Source: Blastomussa wellsi
Taxonomy: Eukaryota; Cnidaria; Anthozoa; Scleractinia; Plerogyridae
Direction of reading: 5' to 3'
Assembly: GCA_947652115.1 (NCBI GenBank)
Contig: OX393563.1
Span: 13,178,612-13,242,611, forward strand
DNA: 64,000 nucleotides
This document shows positions 12,801 through 20,402 of the stretch, in pieces. A program made the translations under genes and the position numbers. The notes beneath the pieces were generated by a model that worked only from the letters and a program-made list of their open reading frames with translations, had not been told where the DNA came from and made no database searches. Positions within the stretch are counted from its first letter, which is position 1; the number at the start of each line of letters is the position of its first letter.

Positions 12801-15800
12801 AAGCAGTGCATGTCATGTTGTAATTGCATTTGCCAAGTTTCTTCATGAAGGTTTATTACATATAAAGTAAAACGCACGCACATGAGGTAAGAGCGACGGC
12901 TTACAAGGCAAAGAGCAGATTTAATTCGAGTGTCAAAAGTAGTTCTGCGTTTACTTTGGTTTTGCATTACTTCGCTTCGTTATTGGTTTGAAAATCTCGT
13001 GCAACTTTTTCAACCAATCAGAAGTAAAACCAAAACCAATCGTGACTCGCACGTGCATGTTTTCCCGCGCTTAGTGTCGGTTACGTGTAATTACGTCGAG
13101 TTTTGATTGGGTCATTTAATTTTCTCCTTCCTGATTGGTCAAAGTAATGACTTTGGTTTTGGTTTTACGACACTCAATTGAAACTCGCTCCACTTCATGA
13201 TCATAGCCCTATACCATGGTCTAAGGGCCTCTTCATATGAGCCCGGTTGACCGCGCTAGCCCGGTTACCGAGATCTCGCCTCACTCCTATTTCCTTTGTA
13301 AAAATTTCGATGTGTTCATATGAGAAGGCGGGCCAGCTCGGTTACCGAGATCTCGGTTGTAGAAACCGAGATCTCGGTAACCGGGATGAAATATTTTCCC
13401 ATATGAACACTCCAGCCCAGTTACCGGGATGAAAATTTTTCAACTACGCATGCCTTGTAAGGACGCTGACTAAACGGAACGTTTCGCGCCCTTTTCGACT
13501 CTTTTTCATCCCGGTAACCGGGCTGAAATTTCCCATATGAACAGACGACAAAATTCGTCCCGGTAACCGGGCCAGCCCGGTTACCGGGCTCATATGAAGA
13601 GGCCCTAAAGCAAACATTGAAATTTGTACTTCCATTAGCTATTATTAACCGAGCTGGAGGTCTGTATTGAATAATCTTGACCGAGGTCGTGAGTACAGAC
13701 GGAACGCAGTGAGGTCTGCCGAGGTCAAGATTCTCCCATACCGACCGACTAAGATCGGTTAATAATATGTTTATTATATGGCCAAACGGAAACTTCAACT
13801 TGTTTAACGACTCTGCTTCGTTCTCGCTGACGTTTTGTTTGCGAATGGCGATGAGCTGACAGAACTTAAATTTGCCAAATTTTGGTCGTATCTTTACTTT
13901 TTATTCTTTAGACAAAAATGGGACAACGCGTACCTGTTTTGTTTGTAACTTTCTGACCCTAAAATGCAACCGGTCTAGATGATATGGGAAAATCTAGACC
14001 GCGGTCAATATCGATTTTAGCCAATCAAATTCGTGAATTTGCTAGTTTCCAGTCCACGTGAGACACGGCCATATAATAAATAAGAATAATAATTATTTAC
14101 GCCTTGATAAGGGTTTCTGAATGTTTTCTGGTTTTAGCAAACATAGGAGATTTTTCGCACGATTTCTAATTATTCCTACCTTGTGAGGGTGTGGCTGGAT
14201 CTAAAGCAAAAAAGAAAGTGAAACAGTTTTTTCAACGATAAAATGAATTAAATCAACATTGAAATGGCATCAACAGAAACTCGGAAAAATCCGAGTCCCA
14301 GATGGGTTTTTTCCGAGTTTCTGTTGATGCCATTTCAATGCTGATTTATAAAATGAATTGGTGCCGATATTATAGGCGTGTGTTTTCTCATACATTATAT
14401 CAGGCTCTGGTTATTACCATATTTAGAGGAGCAGAAACTAAGATTTATTAGCAAATAAGTTGAACTGTTCCTAGGGATTAATTTATGGAAAATTGAAATC
14501 TTGAAAATAGCTTCTATATCACGTCTATATATCACGTCTATATATTATGTCAAATATGTAATGTGTGTAATTATTCCTTAAATACCTCAAAAATGGGGAC
14601 GGTTGTTCAGTATTTTGGAAGTTATTAACTGTACCTTATTCTGCCAAAGGGGTGGAAAACGCGATGTAATATTAGAGTAATTCTGAGTCTTGTTTAGGTA
14701 GAAAAAAATATTTCTGTAGTCCATTCTATTAAGTTCAGCAGTGCTACAAAATTGGAGACAGAACTCACTTTCGTGCATTTTACAGCATCTGAACTTCTCG
14801 ATGCAGTAGAGTTGGTTGCAAAATCCCTTGTAAAACCCCGCCATGTAATACCCATCATCACAGGTACTCAGACCCTTGTTATTGAACGATGCTGCGATAT
14901 CTTTGTCCACACATTTCCCGTACGTATTCGGCAGGCCGGCTGGCTTGCAGCATTTACCCTCTTCTATGTTGTAGAGCCAGTGACCTGAGGTACGATACAA
15001 TCCTTGCAGAAAATGGCCTGCTGGGCAAAGGGCCCATTGATCGGAACTTCAAAAGAAACGCAAAAATAATTTAATGAACTGAAAGTACGTTCACTCGGAG
15101 GAAAAAGTGAGTCTGAGTCCACGATGTTCGACACTGAACTGAGATGCAAAACAACATGGCGTACGTCAGTGTTTGCTCGAGAGAGTACTTTCGGTGTACT
15201 CGTGAGCTGTCGCGCTAGTTTTTTTTTTTTTTGGCGATAAAATAAGTCGAAAACTCTTCGACTACTTGCGTACGGGGATTTGGAAAAACGTGCACTTTTT
15301 CTCCGACCGTAGTTCTCAATAGACAATTCTGCTTCATTTACAATCTTTGTTACAGTACAGCAGTGCTAAATACATTGATACTTAAAGAAAGCGATTAACT
15401 TTCCTTTTTTGTTATAAGTAGACATGTACGTCTGCAGCCTCCAAATATTGCAGATCTTAAATGAATCAATCACGACTGATAATTTAATAATAAAAATTAA
15501 TAAGTGGAGTGCAGTCGTTTGTTTTCACACTTACGAATCGAGTGTTTTCCACCAATTAGAATTGCTACAAGTTGATTGGCTGTTTTGTTTAGGCGCAATG
15601 GCCTTGCAGCACTTGGCCTCCTCCAGTAGGTAAATTTCATCGTTGCTTCCGCGGTTGTCATTACGGTAGAATCCTGTTATGTATTCATTGGACGAACCAC
15701 AGGCTGACCACCCCTGGCGGTCAAAGCTTCCCCACCAGTTCGCCATCCTACACTGACCCCAACACGAATCCAGCGTGAGAGAAAAAAGCAGCAGTGAAAC

Positions 15801-15812
15801 CAATAGCTTCAT
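6861..15812 (-). CDS. Secreted modular protein: cysteine-rich module x3, D8C x2, EGF x6
   Basis: Fourteen coding exons (high to low): 15812-15535, 15046-14769, 14200-14180, 12450-12094, 11586-11563, 11125-10769, 10461-10348, 10256-10143, 9917-9804, 8375-8262, 8043-7930, 7772-7659, 7137-7094, 6926-6861. All have GT/AG ends and join without a frame break to 702 residues. Residues 1-19 are a signal peptide ([19 protein letters not shown]). Residues about 21-184 hold three copies of a module ending in GFYR...EE.KCCK. Two D8C domains follow ([40 protein letters not shown]), as in uromodulin and OIT3. Six 38-residue EGF domains come next; all but the first begin DINEC or a close variant (calcium-binding) and carry the Asn-hydroxylation pattern CVNLxGSYRCDC. 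The tail is 36 residues. There is no ZP domain and no membrane segment, so it is probably a soluble or matrix protein. The start was chosen because the signal peptide begins there. Function is inferred only from domains: extracellular binding or matrix. Confidence 0.88.
8507..8695. repeat. hAT-like terminal fragment with a pyrimidine-rich core
   Basis: Begins CAGTGGCGGATCTAGGG, which resembles the CAGTGGCGGATC ends of non-autonomous hAT elements. A C-rich tract (8520-8565) follows and it ends in a degraded CTGGATACG. It lies in an intron of the EGF/D8C gene. Assignment rests on the left end only. Confidence 0.4.
8725..8812 (-). pseudogene. Dead EGF exon of the EGF/D8C gene
   Basis: The 3' 88 bases of a standard 114-base EGF exon are present, including the splice donor and the end of the domain (GSYRCDC...NNCET). 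The 5' part with the acceptor and the first two cysteines is missing, and the third cysteine (ATCVN in the sisters) has become Trp (ATWVN). The break at 8812/8813 coincides with a microsatellite-tailed retroelement on the same strand. I left it out of the coding model; skipping it keeps the frame because every EGF exon is phase 1 to phase 1. Confidence 0.85.
8813..9000 (-). mobile_element. 3' tail of a LINE inserted into the EGF exon
   Basis: On the minus strand the sequence runs through AATAAAATAATAATAATAATGATAAT exactly into the broken EGF exon: a polyA-like signal followed by an AAT microsatellite, as in CR1/L2-like elements. No reverse transcriptase frame is visible, so the copy is strongly 5'-truncated. 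Its left limit on the high-coordinate side is unclear and may lie beyond 9000. Confidence 0.55.
11657..11800 (+). repeat. Penelope-type repeat piece with a hammerhead-like motif
   Basis: The core at 11714-11746 can be laid out as a minimal hammerhead: GCT (stem I strand), CCGACGA (consensus CUGANGA with one core change), GGGC-TAAC-GCTC (stem II with loop), GAAAC, GTC, AGC (stem I partner). A short inverted repeat follows (ATCAAC...GTTGAT at 11780-11796). Hammerhead motifs of this minimal form are known from long terminal repeats of Penelope-like retroelements. The core substitution suggests a dead copy. It sits in the intron between the 11563-11586 microexon and the first D8C exon. Confidence 0.5.
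12928..13176. repeat. Dispersed repeat with GAGTGTC/GACACTC ends (copy 1)
   Basis: Bounded by GAGTGTC on the left and GACACTC on the right, with internal CCAAAACCAA and TTGGTTTTGG arms and several ATTGG/CCAAT strings. Related copies lie near 31012-31120, 60137-60350, 60610-60790 and 62404-62560. Probably a MITE family. This copy is in the intron between the 14180-14200 microexon and the first D8C exon of the EGF/D8C gene. Confidence 0.6.
13225..13605. mobile_element. Harbinger-like MITE with TAA target duplication
   Basis: The 381-bp unit starts GGGCCTCTTCATATGAGCCC and ends in its exact reverse complement; inverted homology extends to about 48 bp with few mismatches. It is flanked on both sides by TAA (13222-13224 and 13606-13608), the 3-bp duplication typical of PIF/Harbinger transposition. 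Inside, the string CCGGTTACCG and its variants recur several times, so the interior seems built from copies of its own ends. No transposase frame. Confidence 0.85.
13641..13768. repeat. Foldback repeat
   Basis: ATTATTAACCGA at the left pairs with TCGGTTAATAAT at the right, and GGTCTTGACCGAGGTC-like segments inside also pair. It abuts another inverted-repeat unit on its right. Confidence 0.6.
13772..14085. repeat. Inverted-repeat element with TTATTATATGGCC ends
   Basis: TTATTATATGGCC (13772-13784) and GGCCATATAATAA (14073-14085) are perfect inverted termini of a 314-bp unit without coding capacity. It resembles a MITE by structure; the superfamily was not determined. Confidence 0.6.
14238..14359. 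mobile_element. 98-bp hairpin insertion with 12-bp target duplication
   Basis: The direct repeat ATAAAATGAATT occurs at 14238-14249 and 14348-14359. Between the copies lies a near-perfect hairpin: AAATCAACATTGAAATGG...GAAACTCGG pairs with CCGAGTTTC...CCATTTCAATGCTGATTT, with a small central spacer. It is too short to encode anything and sits in an intron of the EGF/D8C gene. Confidence 0.8.
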
Positions 15813-16519
15813 CTTTGCGGGTTTCTTGTCTATCTGTTTAGAACAGAAATGCAAATTAAACTGATTGTTGGAAATAGTCTGCCCGTATTTAGTCCAGATG
15901 AACACAAGTTGATTGAACGCAAACTGTCTTAGTTTTTGTACTACGAAAACCAAGATTATTCTAACTGCACTGGAAGAGATGCGAAAAGCTCTTTTCTCGT
16001 GCAAACTGTCCACTCTCCCCAGGCTACTGCGGAAGCGCGATTGAAGTGAATATAAATGTTTGTTAGAGAAATAAAAAGATGAAAGGAACTGCGATAGCTA
16101 CGAAAAGAGCAAATTAATTAGAAATGATTGGAAGTTTGAGAATAATAATCTCTCATTAAGGAATCATGAATGGGTAGAATTAAAATCAACAAAATATGGC
16201 CGAATTGTTCTGTTGTATTGAAAATCCGACCAAAACTACTTAATGAATAGTCTAATTATTACTTCTTGAAATCTTTTCGGTTTTCGTTTGTTTTGCTGCA
16301 GAACTCTGAACATTAGCATTGTTTTGATGGTAACAGACAAAACTTTACTTACGTACTACATTGCTTACATTTTTGTGGCCAATCAGAGGAAAGCATTCGA
16401 ATGGGTCGTGGAAATAGTCGTGCAAGTGCCAGGGGCACTCTTGCGACTTCCTGAAAAATTTCACCCCAGCGTCTGCGAGATTGCATTACATCCCCCTTTT
16501 GGAAAAGAGTGGCGGGTTA

Positions 16520-16562
16520 TGTTTACCGACGTTTCGGTAGTAGTCTTGCCTTCTTCAGGGTG
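16520..16562 (-). other. Hammerhead-like motif of Penelope type
   Basis: On the minus strand: ACC, CTGAAGA (matches CUGANGA), a short variable segment, CGAAAC, GTC, GGT. The ACC/GGT pair would form stem I, but stem II is weak (about 2 bp). The same core order appears at 11714-11746. It lies in a repeat-like stretch upstream of the EGF/D8C gene, between its start and the divergent small peptide gene. Confidence 0.4.
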
Positions 16563-16961
16563 GCATGTTGACACCCAAACTTGAGGAAAAGCCACCAAAT
16601 TTTTCACATTTTCAAATACGGGTGAGATAAAAAAAATGGACTCTTCTTGCAGTTGGTGTACAAATTACAACTACATCTCCCTCTGGCGGCCAAGATAATA
16701 CCAAATAATTTATGTGAAGATATACTGTTATGTATTGTAATAATTAGCATAATTTAAGTATTGTTTTTTCGCTCCAACCTACGATACACGAATTATATAC
16801 CAACTGAAAGTACTAAAATTACAATGTTTGGCAAGAACAGCAATTTCTAACTAAAATTCAATAAGGATGGAAATTTCTTCACGGTTTAACAATACGTTAT
16901 CAAAAGCTAATCTATTAGTCTGCCTTCTTGGAGACGTTGAGATTTGAAATCACATTCTACT

Positions 16962-17875
16962 ATGTTTGGTCTTATCCATTACATATACGTACCGTTCGTT
17001 TTATTGTATGGCTTGGCTAGCTGTAGTACATGCCAATGTGAACTTCACACAAGTAAGAGCGGTGAAGATAAGCAAATCTGTTGCTTTTGGAATCCCAGCG
17101 GTTTACTTAAAAATTTTCAATTACCGTTGATGAACAGCTAGACAAATGCAAAAACAAATTAAGCTAAATTAAGTAATAACTTTAAACGATAAATACAACA
17201 ATAAACTCGTTCTAATTGTGCATTTCAGAATTATTTGTGCCGAAACCATTTAATTTTATCTCCAAAAGTTTTTTTTTTCTCCAAATATTTAGTATGCATA
17301 GAAGTATTAATGAATTAAATAGAAATCACCGATAAATGTTATTCTCTCAATGATCTATCTCAGGTCGAATTGATTCAAAGTTTCAGTATGGCGACAAAAT
17401 TGCAGATGAATATCGAAGACTACGACTGGGTGAGTTAATCGATTAGCCTTCATAATTTTTGGAAAGCAAGCACCTGTTCGAAGCCACCAGTTTAAACAGC
17501 GTATTTGCAAACACTTGATTCTCTAACACAACGTATGCCGCCATCGTAACTTGCTACCGTCAAAAAGTTAAATGAAACCATTTTATAAAACTTACTCTCA
17601 CTCGATTTATTTATTGTTGACAAGTCCCAGGCGAACATTTCAAAATATCTTATAGAAGACTGCTTTGATTGCTATGAGAACACTTTTTTCATTAAATTAT
17701 CAGCTAAGGCACGGTTTACTCTTGGTTTTAATGAAAATTAGCTTGGCCTGCTAAATTTTCGTTGTCACTAGGTGTAACATAAACTAAAGCTATATCTTTC
17801 TGCTTATTTTCAGCTCCGCAGTGTCCTTCGTTTAAAACAGAGCATTTTGAATGTTTGAGTTCTCGCCGTATGTGA
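16962..17875 (+). CDS. Candidate small secreted cysteine-containing peptide (72 residues)
   Basis: Three exons, 16962-17052, 17364-17429 and 17814-17875, have GT/AG borders and both introns in phase 1, the usual phase in extracellular proteins. They give a 72-residue protein. Residues 1-19 are hydrophobic and read as a signal peptide (MFGLIHYIYVPFVLLYGLA); the first cysteines follow at once (SCSTCQCELHT). The middle exon gives a charged helix-like segment (DSKFQYGDKIADEYRRLRL), and the last exon carries two more cysteines (QCPSF...FECLSSRRM). I do not recognise the family. The gene is divergent from the EGF/D8C gene, about 1.15 kb away. No polyA signal lies close to the stop. The model rests on splice signals and phase only; the last exon could extend differently. 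Confidence 0.45.
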
Positions 17876-18201
17876 CATAAAGATGAGGTCGCTGAGTGCA
17901 GTGACAAAGCTGTCAAACCTGTTTTGTTTAGAAAAAGCATCTCCTTTCTATTTTCAGCAGTTTACACATTTCATATTAAGTGGTGTTTATGAGGTAGTGT
18001 ACTAGCTCACGAACCAAAATTAGTCGCTTTTATAACAAAATTGAGTCCCAGACGGTTTCTCGCGCGGGCATCACTGCGGCCGTATTTGAGCTCATATACG
18101 TTTCGACTTCGCGAACTAGCCTTTCAGTTGAGAATGACGTTTATGGCCAAATTAATTTAATATAAACTCGTTATTTATGCAAGCCTCTAGCTAGTCTATC
18201 G

Positions 18202-18234
<33 letters not shown>

Positions 18235-19179
18235 ACAAAATAACAATAATAAACAAAATAACTCGCAAACGGCGCACCGCACACTGACAGACCTGAGACT
18301 CGGAAAAGTGGTTGATTTATTAAACGTCTATATTATTTGGAATTCATAGCTTTTGTCGTAGAATTGTTTCGAATTTAGTTTTTGATTGCGTGACAGTGAA
18401 AACAGTAATAAAAAAAGATTTTCCCTTGATTGGGATTTTTAAACGATGGATGACTCTGGTCAACACTTGGAGGCTGAGGTTGGCGCTGAAAGATCTGAGA
18501 TTTCCGGCAAGCTAATAAAAATTATTAACATTTTAAAGGCATTGATAATTAAAAGTCAATATTACAACTTTTTTGAATGGTTATTACAGTAAAGAAGTAT
18601 TAAGTTTTTTGCCAGCAGCAACTGAATTTTTTCTTTTCCAGTTTCATTTTCCGAAAAGAACAACAACAACAAATCCCCAGGAGGTGTACTCGCATTATAC
18701 ATGACGGGAAGGTCCGACGCATTTTTTTTTGGGGGGGGAGGGGTGGTCACATCTTCGATCTCATTAGCTTACGTATGCAAAAAAAAATAAACGATAACTT
18801 TGGCATACTGTTAAACATGGAAACTTCGTCAAAGTGTTAAACAACACCCCCCGATAAAAATGTGTAAACCTTGACTAAAATATGACAATAAAGCAGTTGT
18901 CTTCGGTGACCTAGAGTGATATATATCGATCCCCTGAACTTAGCCAGTTTTGAGTTTTGAGCACGCCTAAATAAGGCATTGATAGGTTTATGCGAGCGGG
19001 TAGCCGGTCGTTTACGGCTTCCCAAGCCGATTACTCAGCAAATTATCCTTCTTTCACCAGTTACTGGAGTCGATTTTCTTAATTAGCAAGAAAAAATCCA
19101 AGACACTTACTAAACAAGAAGTAAACTCAAAGAAATGGAAAAATAAATAACTAGTTCACCTATTTTTTAATTGACGTCA
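17876..19179. other. Intergenic, no gene recognised
   Basis: Contains a GATAAT/AAT microsatellite (about 18201-18262) and AT-rich sequence without recognisable domains. Confidence 0.5.
18201..18262 (+). repeat. ATG/AAT-type microsatellite
   Basis: Several GATAAT units grade into AATAAT and then into AACAAAATAATAAT-like units. Confidence 0.85.
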
Positions 19180-19300
19180 AGTATATGAAGTAATTCATAT
19201 ATGAAAGTGAGAAATGACCATCCCAGTGAATTTCCAATTTAAGCAATTAGGACAAACACGCCTGAAAGAAATGCAGGGCTTCCCTTTGAAGCCCTGAATT
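19180..19300 (-). repeat. SINE body copy (family with tRNA head), head missing
   Basis: Shares with 23925-24128 the strings TTCATATATGAA, GTGAGAAATGA(C/T)CAT, GTGAATTTCCAATTT and CCTGAAA.AAATGCAGGGCTTC. The tRNA-like head seen in that copy is absent. Confidence 0.65.
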
Positions 19301-19524
19301 TTCAGGCCTCTTTATTCCCTGATTATCAAATTAGAAGTTCATTGCGATGATCATTCCTCGCCTTTAATTTTAATTTATTCTTCTCAAACAACAATCATCG
19401 AAAACTGTCCTCATTTCTACCGTTGCTTTATATTTTGCTTTTAGCTTTTAAACCTGGACGTACCCTGATCCCATAAAATTTCAAAATTTCTTTCTTTTTG
19501 CAGAGCCGCCTGGGTAGTCTCCTA

Positions 19525-19921
19525 TAGAGTGGTAAAGTGATGACGTCACAAAAACCCAATTTATGAAATTATGGGATTTGCCGAGATATTCTGAAAGTAC
19601 ACAATAAAGAATGCTTACTTGCCAAAAATGAGCATCTTATTTCAATTTGGGGGTGAGATATTGGCCCTTTCATGCTTCAATGACTCCATACAAATCCTTG
19701 TAATTTTGTCTTGGTTCTAAACCGTTTAGAACAGAGACCAAATTACAAGGATTTGTATGGAGTCACTGAAGCATGAAAGGGCCAATATCTCACCCCCAAA
19801 TTGAAATAAGATGCTCATTTTTGGCAAGTAAGCATTCTTCATCATGTACTTTCCGAAGATCTTAATGAATCCCATAATTTCAAAAATTTAAATATTTGTG
19901 ACGTCACACTTTACCACTCTA
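19525..19921. mobile_element. Large foldback element with CRE-like sites at both ends
   Basis: ATAGAGTGGTAAAGTG at the left pairs with CACTTTACCACTCTAT at the right. The arms are about 190 bases each, nearly perfect near the centre (TTACAAGGATTTGTATGGAGT and its complement), around CTAAACCGTTTAG. Each arm carries TGACGTCA (19541-19548 and 19899-19906), the consensus of CREB/ATF sites. It lies about 480 bp upstream of the ATAT1 start codon. No coding capacity. Confidence 0.85.
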
Positions 19922-20402
19922 TGCAGCCGTTATTATGGGATTGCGTTACTCCCCTGTAACGCCTGCGTAGGAGGCTAGGACCTGGGAAGAGTTTCAAAGA
20001 TTATTACATAACGTCTGTGTATCTTGTTATTCAGCCGCTGTACATGTAAAGTAGCCCGCAATGACAACAGTTTTGGTTGCTAAAGATGTTTGTTTTCGCC
20101 TAAAAAAAAGTGCATTAAGTCTGATTTTAGAACGTCAAAAAGGAGCGATCAGGTCTCTCAAATTCCCCACAGCATTGAGGCATTGTTTAAAAGCGACCGA
20201 CGGAAGATTTCGGGACAGAACAACGGAAATCAGCTCAAGTTACTGGGCGATGATTGTCGCTATGGCCGGCGAAGACTAGTGCAATACAGACTACAAAATG
20301 TAAACGTAATCATTTAATTTTCTCGGATGAGGGAAATGATGTCTGGATTCAGCATGTATGGCCCCACTTTTATGCTTATGGTGTCGATCTGAGTGATTTA
20401 GG

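Noticed and set aside
17388..17437. ATG frame starting MATKLQMNIEDYDW in the middle exon of the small peptide gene
   Set aside because: It stops right after the donor and does not join to a next exon; the overlapping frame joins on both sides in phase 1.
20061..20317. Overlapping open frames just upstream of ATAT1 exon 1
   Set aside because: No family similarity; the conserved ATAT1 start is at 20403 and this stretch is at most 5' UTR.
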